Source of the DNA: Salvator merianae
Lineage: Eukaryota > Chordata > Lepidosauria > Squamata > Teiidae
NCBI GenBank assembly: GCA_003586115.2
Contig: QVOM02000116.1
Span: 47,221,692 to 47,285,691 of the forward strand
Direction: 5' to 3'
Length of the DNA stretch: 64,000 nucleotides
The notes under the pieces were generated by a model. It saw only the letters and a list, made by a program, of their open reading frames with translations, was not told the DNA's origin and did no database searches. Positions 44,369 to 55,744 of this stretch are shown in pieces. Position 1 is the first letter of the stretch; each line of letters begins with the position of its first letter. A program made the position numbers and the translations under genes.

Positions 44369-44784
44369 GCCTCTATAATGCATACAAAATAATGCATTAT
44401 TTTGTTCTTTGCTTTCGTTGGAAAGCACTTTGAGTAGTTTCTTTGGAAAGGTGGTATACAAATAAATTGGTAATTCCAATATACAAATAAGACAATAATT
44501 AAGACAATACTTCTGCTTGAAGCCATCTTTGGTTAATCTTGCATGTTTTGGTTAATTATATCTCTTGCCATAAAATAACTAAATATGTAAAAGTCAGGGC
44601 ATAGCTATGCCCCATTGGTGTTATGAAAATATTAATTACTGCATTTGAATTCCCCAGTCCATCATTCAATTTTTTTATTATTATTATCTGGTACTTGTAA
44701 AAACCTCAGCAGAATAAGATTTTGTCCCATTTTTTTCAAACCATGACTGCTAGACTGATCTCCAGTAAAGTACAGTATTTTGTT

Positions 44785-44940
44785 GTTGTTAGGTGCCATA
44801 AAGATGACCCAGTGGGTGGTGACTATGTGGACCCCTGCATAGAGGACTTTTTTTGTGTATGTGTGAATAGAAAAAAGAAGCCAGGAATTGAACTTGCAAC
44901 TCTCTGCTTTCCAAAGAAATGTGAGTTGCTGTGCACATGA
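44785..44940 (-). mobile_element. tRNA-derived SINE
   Basis: The minus strand reads AGCAACTCACATTTCTTTGG, AAAGCAGAGAGTTGC, AAGTTCAATTCCTGG (B-box-like) and a body ending GGCACCTAACAACAACAAA on the tail side. The AGGTGCC/TTGTTGTTG end also occurs at 59088-59118, so this tail marks the family. Confidence 0.65.
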
Positions 44941-44958
44941 TTTTTGACTTTTCTATAT

Positions 44959-45290
44959 GGAGGTATACACACAAAATTCATGGTTTTGATTCAAAACCCC
45001 ATATTTTTGCTTCACCGGTGAACCGCAATGTTGAAAAAGCAGTTTTTCACATACAATTTTGTGGTTTTTGTGATGTTTTCCTCATTGAAAATGCCCTTTT
45101 CATGGGTTAAAAAGCAGCAAAAATGCAAATAGTTGATCAAATATTTTACTTTCACAAGGGTAGAGACTGGTTTGTTTCAACCAAACTCTGAAAATGAAAA
45201 AAACCACATTTTTTATTTGATTTGAATAGCCATGAATACCAAGTATTTGATCGAACTTGTGAAGATGAAATGAATTTTGCACATCTCTAC
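44959..45290. mobile_element. MITE with GTAGAGATGTGCA-type inverted ends
   Basis: The left end GGAGGTATACACACAAAATT and the inverted right end GTAGAGATGTGCAAAATTCA are similar inverted repeats. The interior has A/T-rich words, including TTTTCATGGG and TTGATCAAATATTTTAC, that recur at 1830-1920. Length is about 332 bp. Copies: 15161 (left part) and the end near 1950. Superfamily not assigned. Confidence 0.6.
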
Positions 45291-45603
45291 TTGTCAATGT
45301 TTTTCAGCTTTAACACTAGCTGTAAAAACAACTGGAAAGTAATTTTGTTATGAGCATTTCCAGAAAATATATTCTTATTACAGTATACATGGAAGTATGA
45401 AAAATACTTTAAATTTCAATGAATTTCCATAAAAAGTTTTAAAATAATTATTGGGTTCTTTTTTATTTTTGAATAATGTATATGATTGATGATCAGGTGT
45501 GGAACATACCGTTGCATTTCATTTAAAACATGACATCTTTTAGCCTTATTAAGAAATTGTGAATATATGACACTGCCTTATTCACTCATCCATCCATTCA
45601 TTT

Positions 45604-45846
45604 AGACTGCATCTAGACAGGGTCAAAACCTCATAATTATTTTGGAATAGTATTTGGTTTGCCAGATGTGATCATGGTGCTCCTGATACAGTCCTGGAAT
45701 ACAGCCCTGATATCCCAGGTTCGAGGTATGTGTGACATGCTAAAATGTGTACTATCGACCTAACATCTGTGAAATAATCCTGTGAGTACTTTGTTCCGGA
45801 ATATCCAAAAATAGCAGAATACATAAGCAGTGTCTCAAGGTGGCCT
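45604..45846. mobile_element. Diverged GGCTGCATCCAGA-family element
   Basis: The left side reads AGACTGCATCTAGACAGGG. The right side reads GGAATATCCAAAAATAGCAG, AATACATAAGCAGTGTCTC, matching the right arm of the 12847 family. The longer interior (about 240 bp total) suggests a distinct or less deleted relative. Confidence 0.5.
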
Positions 45847-45849
45847 CAT

Positions 45850-47920
45850 TCATTTGTTCAGCTAGGCTGGTTGCTTTCAAGTTAGTTTTGAAAGTTTTTT
45901 TTTTTTTTTTAGTGTTTCCTGATAATGTGCTTTATTTATGTAGCCGTCCATATTTATAGTGGACAGCTGATTGTATCAGAAGAAACAAAGACAGCAAGTA
46001 CCACCATTTACATTCACCTAGTGGCTCTCAACATAGATACCTTAAATATACATCCTATATACAGATATGGATGCTTGGTTCAGTGTAAGATTACTTCAAA
46101 ATACTGGGTTTACTAATGAATACAAAACCGCGAGGTGCTACACAGAGCTAGTCCATTGATTCTATTGGAATATTATATTCCATTTTAGCTTAAAATGGAA
46201 TCACTTTGAGAAACTAAAGTATTGGTGGAAACCTTCGATAAAGTTAGGAAGCTATTGATTGCATTGTGCTAATTCAAATTCAAGGACACAAAAATTCCTG
46301 AAAACAGGGTAGGTGCTAAACCATTACTCATTCTTCTAGCAGATGTCAAAGGTTGTTTCGAAGAGAGGCTAGAAGATATTGACTGAATGATTAAATGGCC
46401 TTTTTAAAGTAAAGAAGTGTAATCTTTGAATGAAGTGACAAAAATCTTTGGGGGAATTGGTTTATTTTGGTAGGAACTATAAGTTTAGACATGTGCTAGC
46501 AAGTAAATGCCTAAAGCAACAGTAGAGAACAAGATATTTTGCTGGTGGATATTTGTTTTGAAAACCCTTAAAGGTAAAAAAAAAAAAAAAAAAAAAAGCT
46601 TTTAACTTTTTTGTCTGCTCAACTGTTTCTTTAAACTGCTTTCTGTAATGCTTACACAGTAGCTACATAGTTAACACATATTTTGGAGTACTCATTTGGA
46701 AGGCCCTTGCTTTTGGGGGCTGTAATTCAAAATGGAAACTTTTTCAAATTCTGTGTAGAATTGTGCTAAAAATAATAATCTTTAAAATTTTTAGTTTGAA
46801 ATGTAAGAGCACTTACGGGGTGGGGTGGGGTGGGGATTAATTTTAAATAAATATGCACGGAATTGCTTGTTTAGCAATAAATTATCTTATTTAAGTTTGT
46901 TCCCAAACATTGGATTAATATAGAAACAAAAATGTATTTATTTTTAATTGCAAATAATTCATGAAAATAACTTTAATATAATGCCATGAAATCATAGTTT
47001 CTAACAGTTTGAATGGAATGGTTTTTAAATTAAATTGTTGGCATAGTTCTGCACCAGCCTTGTAGAGAGACTAGGTAACATCAAACAAGGCTTCAGTTAA
47101 TCTCAGGTATAGCTGGTGTAAATCTTCATGTCTCAGAAAACCAACCCCAACTTCAAGGTAGGAGTTAGGTATGACCTAGGAGAGCTCCAGGATAAAGCAG
47201 ATGTTGCTTGTAAATAGGTATTCAAATTTTATGGAGCATCTAAATAGTAAGGCAGTTTTGTTGAGTTTCTAAACTCTGTCTTTTGGTTGAAAGCTAGCGG
47301 GAAGATGAAGGTATACAGCCTTCTCTTGTTCTCCAGCGTTATTCTTTGGTGTTAAGGTGTTGCTGGTTTTTTCAGTATAAGGCTACTTTGTGGGGAGCTT
47401 TCAGGATGATAAGCTCAATGCAGCTTGATTAGTCTGAATCCATAATCCCAACCTTAATAATCCTCCTTCTACATGGTTGCCCCTGGGCTGCCACCACTGA
47501 TGTAGTAAGTCTGTCATTGGTAACGTTGTTCTCCGTGCACTGCATTTTGATCTGCTGCAGATCAAATATATGGATTGAGGAGATCAAAGGGAGTCTTCCT
47601 AACATCCTTATGAATCCACCAATCTTTGAGAACCCCCCAGGCAAACAGCCCCTGACTGACGTCTTTTCATGTTCTGTGTTCAGCTACTGTTCTTTCTTTT
47701 ACTTGCAATTTTAAATCTCTGGCTCTTGCTTCTTTGACATCTTATTGTTAATGCCATCCTTTCATAATCATAGATTTATCCATGGCTGAGATAGAACATA
47801 AAATTGATTTCTGTCTCATTCTCTGACACCCAAATTTTCGTTTGCAAGCATTCTTAAATTCTTTCATTTTGAAAGGAGGTGGGGGTATAATTTTTTCAAA
47901 TATTAATATGTTTTGAAACC
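45850..47920. other. No gene seen; AT-rich, repeat-poor
   Basis: There is an A22 tract at 46576-46597 and a GGGGT repeat at 46817-46835. The rest is unique AT-rich DNA. Open frames are short and unrecognised. Confidence 0.4.
46817..46835 (+). repeat. (GGGGT)n, possible G-quadruplex
   Basis: Four G4 runs separated by single T's: GGGGTGGGGTGGGGTGGGG. By known rules, four runs of at least three G with short loops can fold into a stable quadruplex. It lies in an AT-rich context and is not adjacent to a recognised gene. Confidence 0.85.
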
Positions 47921-47924
47921 CAGA

Positions 47925-47985
47925 ACACACTGAGTTCAATGCCAGTTACTCCCAGGTAAATAGGCATGTGATTGCAACTCTAATA
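47925..47985. mobile_element. Fragment of a common reptile interspersed repeat
   Basis: CACTGAGTTCAATGCCAG, TTACTCCCAGGTAAATAGG and CATGTGATTGCAACTC match the recurring reptile repeat 'CATTGAACTCAATGGGACTTACTCCCAGGTAAGTNTGCATAGGATTGCA'. Only about 60 bp is clear. Confidence 0.45.
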
Positions 47986-48699
47986 CTTTATTCTGGTTTC
48001 ATTTATTCCAATGGGATTTAGTTATGTCTTGTTTTTGCTGGACTGATTCCTATTATTTGCATTTTCTCTGTTAAAGGGCGAAACATGGTTTGGTTATCTT
48101 ACAGTTGAGAACACAAGTGGTTCTGTGGGGAAGATGTGTGGGGCTCTACCTATTTTGTTGTGTAATGCTTAAAACATGTCCACTGTCGGCTGAAGCTCTT
48201 TCTTGCTCAAAGTACTTGTGAGCCCTTAACTATTTGGTGATATTCAAATCATGAAATATCCTTTAGACCTGGAAATCCAGATTTGAAACATATCATTTTT
48301 CTGTTGTAGTTGAACTCCAAGAACGTAATGGGGGATCTGTTCCTCTATTCCTAGATCCTGCTGAAGTGAATCTTCCCTCCAGATATACTGAAACAATTGA
48401 GGAGGTTGGATGGTTTGTCATGCTCTGTTTCAGACTGTTAACATTCTAAAAACAACAGACTTCATTTGAAGGCAGTCACTATCTGATCTTTTACCAATTA
48501 GATGGAAAGCAAAAGCATTTTAAATAGACAGAGGGTGATGGGAAATTTAGGGCATCCATGACATCTGATAGGGTGGGGATATTACCCAGTGATGACAGCT
48601 GAGATTTAAGAGAAAATTCTATGGAGTATAAAGAATGTTATTCTCTACTAAAAACATCCAGCTGTGTATTTCAAGAGCTCCTCGCTCGCCTTTTCCCCT

Positions 48700-48960
48700 C
48701 CCTTGGAAACACATACATGCTTTCAATTATGTAGCCTCCGATAATCAGTTCAACTCTCAAAGCCAAAGAAAGCTTATTGTGGTAATCAGCTATTTATTTA
48801 CTGAATAAATTACTTGAAAGGTAAGATAAATTGAAATGCCAGGTGTCGACTTCTCTCCCTGCTTCCAACTTGGCCGCCTTCATTAGAAGCTAATCTCAAT
48901 GTCACACTGATTTGGGATGAAAATTTCCTCTAGGCATTAAGAGATGAATTTAAGATCTTT
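48700..48960. promoter_or_regulatory. Candidate conserved non-coding element
   Basis: Repeat-free, with CAATTATGTAGCC, GGTAATCAGC, GAATAAATTACTTG, TTCATTAGAAGCTAATCTC and CACACTGATTTGGGATG. TAAT cores, a TAATC word and TGAT words cluster in about 200 bp. It looks like a vertebrate developmental enhancer, but this is inference. A minus-strand frame at 48937-49188 runs out of it without a recognised domain. Confidence 0.4.
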
Positions 48961-49189
48961 TAAAAACTGTGTTTGGAGATTATTAAGGTTACGCGGAGAA
49001 CATATCATCTTCTTCGTGGCTGTCGGCAAGCAGCTTTTGTCTTCGTAACTGCTTAGATTCCTTTCGATTCGTATCCATGTTTCTGTCTGATTCTTACCTA
49101 ATCTTTTCTTGTGATCTGTAATGCTTTCAGTTTGCCCCTCTGGTATGTTCCCATGTTGGTGTCCATCACTTGATGACTGCAATATCAAG

Positions 49190-49443
49190 GGACAACTGCA
49201 CTTGTGAATGAGTCCTTACTCTGATTTGAATGCACTTTTTAAAAGCCACCTACGATCTACCTTCCAGATGAAGAGAACACATCAGCAAAGTGACTAGCCA
49301 TTTTTCCCCACATTATCTAACCCAAAGGTGGATTTTCTGGGTTATAAAATGCAGAAGAATGCCTACTTATGACTTTGCTGGTATGTTCCCTGACTCTGAA
49401 GGTGGATCAAAGGTGGATTAGTAATTAAGTGTAGCTGGTCCCC
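49190..49443. mobile_element. MITE-like element related to 9040-9270
   Basis: It ends GTGTAGCTGGTCCCC, the inverse of the 9040 start. Internal CATCAGCAAAGTGACTAGCC and CACATTATCTAACCC match 9080-9122. CAAAGTGACTAGCC and the later ATGACTTTGCTGG are partly inverted relative to each other. The left end is not certain. Confidence 0.5.
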
Positions 49444-49444
49444 A

Positions 49445-52050
49445 AAATGGAATCATTGCTTTTCATTAAAGTTAACTAATATGTTTGGCCATAATTCACT
49501 ACATATGGATAATCAAATATGATTTTGCATGTATGAATTGGTCCTCAGAATTTCTGAACAGAACTGAGGATCGTGACTTCAAAAAGCAATAGTGAGTGTG
49601 CAGTCCAACATCATAAATTTAATCTGTATCAGAAGAGTAGAAGGACTGAGTTTGTGTTCCAATTATTCCCACATTTACATTTTTACATGGATTCAATTGG
49701 GACTTGCCCGTTCTCACACTGATGTTTCCTGTGCTTGGCATGGGGAAACTGTATCTTTTCTGACTCCACCCTGCCAAATTCCCCTCCCTGTGCTTGGCTG
49801 TGATTGGCTGCAATTCCAATATTCAAATCTTGACTTCACAGGGGTGGGCAAGTCAAGTTCTGCCCTCTCTATTTCCCTGCTGCCATCACAGAACATGGAT
49901 TCCCTTGGTAGTGTTACTGGTCATTGACTGTTTGCTCCTTCTGCCCGTATCAGCCTGTATCCACCCAAGCAGAACTTCGATACCACTTCTACCACACAAT
50001 GAAACTTCTTAAAGGGCAGATTGCAGTATCTGCTTCTTTGCAATTGCACTTTTGCACAATTGTGCAATTTCGAAGTAGCGTAAAAGCAGGGAGAGGTCTG
50101 TGAAGAGGGGGGAATGTGTGTGGGGCTCCATTGTCATGCTACTGAAGTTAGTGGCCAGCGAATGGACTCTGCCTTACCTCCTGCCAAGACATCCAAAGTG
50201 GCATGTGTCCCATTATGTAGTTGTGTGGTGCTGATGGAAAAATTGATAGTCAGTGGGTTATTTGTTGGTGGTAAGAGGACTGCACCCCCAAACAGGTGCA
50301 GTGTTTTGAATTAAAAAAACTCTCATGGTGGCGTGGTGGAGGCATCCTACTTGTCTGCCCCACCCCAAAGTGCTCGAGATCAGGAGCTGCATTTAACCTT
50401 GCCCTGCCTTAATGTTGCTGTTGTGCTGTCATGTCTTTGCACAAAAGTGAGGGAAAGGGTCCCCAGACTGCAGGAGAAGGGAAGCAACTAGGAGCAAGGA
50501 CTGTATTTTTGAAGCTGCCTTGTCCACCCCAGCCCACTGTCTTTTCCAGCTAGTCAGCTGGCAATGGTACCTTCCCTCTTTAGCATGCAGCCCACAGCAA
50601 ACCATGTTGCCACCTGAAGTTAGCTGTAGCACTGTGGTGGTTTTGCAGAAAAGTCTGTAAACCTAGAAGGAGCGCTACTTGGTTTAATTAACAGATAGAA
50701 GTGGAGGTAGCCTTTCATTTCTTCATGGCAGTGCTGAATGGGGGATAAAGGAGGAGGAATGACTGCTGATTGGCAAAGGAAAATGGCGGACAGCTTTCTT
50801 TTCTCCTGGCAGTGGTGGGGATACTCCTGGCAGTGGAGATAAAGGAGGAGGAAGGAAGTACGGTGCTCCTGGCTCAACCACCCCGGATAGCCATGTTGCC
50901 CACTCTCCCAAGTACAACGCCCACAACAAAGTCCATCATTGGACAGCAGGAAATGGGGAGCCCTCCCTCTGCACTCACCCCAAAAAGTACGTTCCCTCCC
51001 AAATAGCTTCCTTGCACGTTCCCATATTGTAAAGTAAAATGGGCTAGTTATCTGAAATGGGTTGAGACTTCATTAAATCTGAATGCAAAGCAGTCCATAT
51101 TTCCACGATTTAGTCCAGAAAAACTACAGAAAGGCAAATTCATGTCAGGCCAGTGGGAACTGAAGATAGCCCGTAAATGCCGTGTCAGAACGTGCTCTGA
51201 GACAATATTTCTTCTAGCAATGTAGCACATTTACTTATCTGAGTCACAGCATAAACTTATTTCAAGATGAGCTGATGGAAACATGTTTTCATTGCATGGA
51301 AACAGTGTTATTCCATATGTCATAATAGCATCTTTCATCTTAAAGCAATTTAAATACTTAATAGTCAATAGAAGTTATCATTATGCATTCACATATTCTA
51401 GATTTTAAATATACTTATCCAAAACAATTTCTTGACTTGACTTCAGACCAGAGTGTTTAGCCAATGCAAAAGACTGTTAAAAGTATCCCGTGTACCTGTT
51501 TTTCCCTTGAGGTGTCTAGATTCTAGAGAACATCTTAGCCTCTTATATAGGTTAACAAAGCTTTGCAGATTCAGGGCCTTTCCACACCGGTTGATATACT
51601 GGTCCAGCATGAGGCCTGGCACACTTCTGGGTCTCTCTCTTCTGCACCCTGGTGCTGACTAGAGAGGCCATAACCCCTGCTAGGCCACTGTGTTCTCATA
51701 ACCTGTAGGTACAGTTCCAGCTGGAGTGAGCCAGCCCCCACAGATGTAGAATTGGCCTCAGTTAGCTCCAACAATCTACCTTTAAGGTAGTGATCTTTGC
51801 ATATCATGCATTTACACCCACATTTTAACAGAACAGAGAGAACACTTAAGTGACTGGTCATTGTCTTCACATTATCTCACCCCAGTACTGGGGGTTGGAG
51901 CACCAGGGGCAGTGGGAGGAGCCCCCTTGCCACCATGCTGAAGCTTACTTTTTGCATAGTGGCCACAGCACAGATGGGGTCCTTCCTGCTCTGGTGTGGG
52001 TCCGACTTTTTTCCCTACAGTCCTTCACTTGGATCTGTTTCTTGTAGCAG
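49445..52050. other. No gene seen; short local duplications
   Basis: Near 50740-50860 two related segments carry GATAAAGGAGGAGGAA and a GGCAGTG word about 107 bp apart, a small degenerate duplication. GGGCCTTTCCACACCGG at 51574 looks like another Harbinger-like terminus without a visible partner. The remaining sequence is unique. Overlapping frames at 49592-50012 and 50620-51006 show no domain. Confidence 0.4.
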
Positions 52051-52059
52051 AAATGGACT

Positions 52060-52527
52060 CAGGCCCAACTGGGGTGGCGCGGGCCTGATTGGGAAGGCCC
52101 AATCACGCTGGGGGGGGAGGGGCCCAGTGCACATGTGTGAGCCAAGTCATTGGCATACGCACTGCACGGGCCTCATGGGTGCCATGGCAGCGGCCTGACG
52201 CTTGCCAGCCGCTGCTGTGGCAACTGCCCTTTGCACCCACGATCGGGCACCGAAATGCCGGACGGGGCGCAGCGCGGCCCCATCCAGCATCCCAGGCCCG
52301 ACTGTGGCAGCGTGGGCTCGACTGGGTAAGCACCATTGCCCATCATGCATTGCATGATCGCGAGATCACACATGCATGATGGGTGGGCTGATCACCTGGA
52401 AGATGGCCGCTGCTCTGGAAAGGTAAGTGTGGACTAATCCTCACCTGAAGCTCAATTTGAATGGTGCAAACGCACTTGTCTAGTGAGCATTCCTGACACT
52501 CACTAGTTGCAAGTGCGAACAGGCCCA
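52060..52527. mobile_element. GC-rich foldback DNA element
   Basis: A strongly GC-rich block in AT-rich surroundings. It contains GGGCCTGATTGGGAAGGCCC, CCATCATGCATTGCATGATCG and a TGCATGATGGGTGGGCTG inverse. The right end GTCTAGTGAGCATTCCTGAC, CACTCACTAGTTGC is a hairpin, then GTGCGAACAGGCCC, whose inverse GGGCCTGTTCGCAC matches the 10608 terminus. Five overlapping open frames on both strands arise from the composition. Confidence 0.6.
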
Positions 52528-52538
52528 TTTCTCTATGA

Positions 52539-52645
52539 CTTGCTGTAACTCAGTGGTAGAATAACTGCTACGAAAGTAGAGAGTTGCAAGTTGAGTTCTG
52601 GCATTTTCCAGTCCTGCTCTGAAGACAACAAATTATTGCTTCTCC
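52539..52645 (+). mobile_element. tRNA-derived SINE
   Basis: TGTAACTCAGTGGTAGAAT (A-box-like, 52543-52562) and GCAAGTTGAGTTCTGGC (B-box-like, 52586-52602) are spaced as in a tRNA. The body is short and truncated. Same head type as 5195 and 34722. Confidence 0.65.
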
Positions 52646-52649
52646 TGGA

Positions 52650-53855
52650 TTAGCAGTCCAGCCTGTGATGCCCCATTATTCATATTCCAGTTATTATGAA
52701 AGCTGAAATCTGGGCAGGATCAATTTGCAGAGCGCATGTTTCCAGTGTCAAAACTTTTAGATTATTGCTATGAATATTTTACTTTGTTACATGGCCTGAG
52801 ACTTTTTGGTAGAGCATAGGTTAGAAATCTGATAAACAGATAAAAACCCTAATCTGAAACCTGGGAGATGCTGGCTGTTGGAAGAGTTGGAACAGAATAA
52901 GCCAATGATCTGGTATTATAAGCCAGTTTATGTCTATAAATTTAGGGAAAGAGAGAAAACAAAAAGTGGAGGAAATTGGCCTTTGTCTACTTGTGGCTAG
53001 TGGCAGACTTTTCAAGGGCTCAAGCATGGAAGGGTTTTCTTCTGACTGCTCGCTCATTCTTTTAATCACAGATGCTGAGGTTGGAAGCTGAGGCTATTTC
53101 CAGACTGAAACAAAAACTGCAATCCATTTGACATTTCACTGGGATTGTCATTCATCTCCGTAGTCTTCTGAACACAATGACAGTTCTAGGATTGTGAAAG
53201 TGCATTGCAAAGCTGTTCTAGGAGACCTACCAATAATTCCAGGTTTCCTGGAATAGTTTTGTTTACCGGCTTCCTGGGAACTTCCTGGAACTCATTAAGT
53301 GTACACACACATACACACACTACATGGTAAGCTCCAGGAAGTTCCCAGAAAGCCCATGCCCAATGGACCTCCCCAGGTTAAGTGAACTGAGGTTAGGAAA
53401 GCCCCAGTATGTCTGGCAGGCCTCAGCTAAGGGAATGTGAGCCTCCATTTTATAGCCTGCAATTCTCCTTGCCCTCTGGAGACTGCCTGAGTCCCTTTCA
53501 GCGCAAAATGGTGTACTCTGCCGGTGTGGTATGTCCCTTCCTGACGAAGAGGAAGATGGAGGCCTAGTTCCAATACTGTAATTAATGAAATGATGCTGCG
53601 TGTTAGACCAGGCTAGAATGTGTTAGCTAAAAACTCTTAAACCATATGTTTTAACCAAGACATGTCAAGATATACTGTGGGTTTGGACTGCAGAAGAAAA
53701 TCAGCCATTGCCTCATCTCTGTTCAAGCCATGGGAAAGGACTCAAAGTTGCAATTAAAAGAAAATTGGATTCTGATTGTGCTAGAATGCAGCATTGTGCA
53801 TTAAATCTTAAATAATAAAAGGGTTTGCAAGGACAAGAATAATTCACCCACTTAT
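52650..53855. other. No gene seen
   Basis: A worn L2-like 3' sequence, GAGACTTTTTGGTAGAGCA near 52800, with ATAAACAGATAAA after it, is possible. A CACACACATACACACAC run lies near 53304. No coding region is supported. Confidence 0.35.
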
Positions 53856-53859
53856 TTAT

Positions 53860-54180
53860 GGAAACAGCCGTGCCTCTGCTGGGTAGCCTAACTCAGAATA
53901 ACTTCAACAAACCTCCAATGATTGCAGAGAGCTCTTTGCAATTCAGTCCACCTCATTTCATGCCTCTCCGTTTGAATCTCTTGAGCGAGAGCAAGACGGG
54001 TGGCTGCCTTTGCCCCCTTAATTTAAATAAACTCTGCATGAATTAATTTTCATTCTGTATTGCAAATCCAATTTCAGCTAAACAGCTTTAGCAAGGATAC
54101 TTTACAATCAGCTGCTACAATGAAGTTAAATTGGGCAATTAGGATGTCATTAGAATAGAAGATGGCTTGCTTACTTTTTT
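53860..54180. promoter_or_regulatory. Candidate conserved non-coding element
   Basis: The strongest repeat-free regulatory candidate. It has CCAATGATTGCAGAG, CTTAATTTAAATAAAC, CATGAATTAATTTTCATTC, GGCAATTAGG and CATTAGAATAG within 300 bp. Sequence quality is homogeneous, with no decayed-repeat look, and it is flanked by ordinary unique DNA and then a hAT relic. A 62-codon frame (53858-54046) overlaps but has no domain. Conservation must be tested by alignment. Confidence 0.45.
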
Positions 54181-54340
54181 CTGATAAGAGACCGACACAA
54201 CAAACCTGGCATCTCGTCTTGGTGTCTGTGAACGTGGAATGCCTTTTCTAGCCCCCTCTTCTAACCCTCAGTCCTGGAAGGGGACAAAGACAGGAACAAG
54301 CTGACTGTGCTCAGGGATATAAACCTGATATTGTATTAAA

Positions 54341-54440
54341 CAGTGGCGGTCCATTGCTTTAAGGACGGGTGTTCAGAACCGTCCTGGAAGGGGGCTATTG
54401 CTGTTTCACAAGGCCTCTGTGCCTCCGTTCTGTTGCAGCT
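54341..54440. mobile_element. Truncated hAT-like MITE abutting CR1
   Basis: CAGTGGCGGTCCATTGC, TTTAAGGACGGGTGTTC and AAGGCCTCTGTGCCTCC match the left two thirds of the copy at 57822-57942 (CAGTGACAACCCGTGGC, TTTAAGG, GGGGCCTCCGGGCC). The right end is missing and CR1 sequence begins at once, so one element was cut by the other or by a deletion. Confidence 0.65.
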
Positions 54441-55740
54441 GCATTCTCAGGCAGAAGTCGAGGGTGAAACCCTCAACTGCTCTCGAGTCCCTGCAAATGC
54501 CTGTCTCTCCAGCCTGAAGGCAGTACTTAGGCATCAATTCTGTAGCCATCAATACCCCCTCTGGTAGTAAATTCCATAGACCGATGACATACTGGGTGAA
54601 AGAACACTTCCCCTTGTTGGTCCTAACTCTCCTGCCCTTCAGCTTCATAGAGTGACACCTGGTTCTAGTGCTGTGCAATAGAGAAAAGAATTTTCCCCAC
54701 CATGCATGATTTTATAAACTTCAATTAGGTGTCTTTCAAGGCTGAATAGATCTAGATATTGCAGCCTGAACTCATAAGGGAGGTGTTTCAGCTCCCTAAT
54801 AATCCTTTTCTGCACTTTTTCCAGTTCCACAATATCCTTCCTGAGGTGCAATGATCAGAATTGTACACAATATTTCAAATGTGAACTCACCATAGTTCTA
54901 TAAAGAGGCACAGTGATGCCTGACAACTTACTTTCTATTCCCTTCCTAATTACCCCAGCACTGAATTTGCTTCTTTCACTGCTGCTGCACACTGAGTCAA
55001 AACCTTCATTGAACTGTCCAACAGAACCCTAAGGTCCCTTTCCTGGTCCATCACTGAAATCTCATAACCCATCAATTTATAAGTATATTTGAGGGGGGGT
55101 TGCCCCAAAATGTATCACCTTGTGCTTACTAAAATGGAAACTCATTTGCCGCTTGGTTGTCTACTCCTCCAATGTCAAGAGGTCCCTCCAAAGCTCTTCA
55201 CCGTCTCTTTCAGTTTTTATTGCCCTGAACAATTTAGTATCATCAGCAAACTATGCTATCTCACTGCTTACCTCTATTTCTAGATCATTTATGAATAAAT
55301 TAAAAAGCACAGGTCCCAGTACTGAACCTTGGGGGACCCCATTTTTTGCTTCCTTCCATTTTGAGATTTTTTTTTTCATTTATTACTACTCTCTCTTTCC
55401 TGTCCTTTAGTCAGTTACCAATCCAGGATAGGACTTGTCCTCTTATTCCACGACTGATGAGTTTATTCAAGGGTCTTTGATGAGTCTTTGTCAAAAGCCT
55501 TTTGAAAGTCCAGACAGACAATATCAACCGGATTGCTTTTGTCCACTTGCTTATTAACACTCAAAGGATTCTAACAAGTTCACACAGACATGATTTACCT
55601 TTGCAGAAGCTATCCTGATTTTCCTTCAGCAGTGCTTGATCCTCTACGTGTGCACTAATTTTATCTTGAATGATGGTTTCCATCACCTTACCTGGGACTG
55701 ATGTTAAGCTGATAATCAATCCACAAAAGGTAGTGAAACT
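54441..55740 (-). mobile_element. CR1-like LINE with RT core, 5'-truncated
   Basis: The longest retrotransposon piece in the window. From the 5' side on the minus strand it encodes SLTSVPGKVMETIIQDKI, then ENQDSFCKGKSC, PVDIVCLDFQKAFDK (RT palm motif A with its aspartate), [10 protein letters not shown] (motif B) and FADDT (catalytic motif C). Then come IRELKHLPYEFRLQYLDLF and IEVYKIMHG near the C-terminus, and the 3' UTR. Frameshifts break it into short frames. The start lies within the RT, so the endonuclease is absent. The 3' terminal 80 bp or so (GATCAGGCC part) are replaced by the hAT relic. Confidence 0.88.
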
Positions 55741-55744
55741 TTAA

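Noticed and set aside
53858..54046. 62-codon plus-strand frame in the candidate conserved block
   Set aside because: No domain, and the sequence features are those of non-coding regulatory DNA (TAAT-rich). I could not exclude an exon but found nothing to support it.
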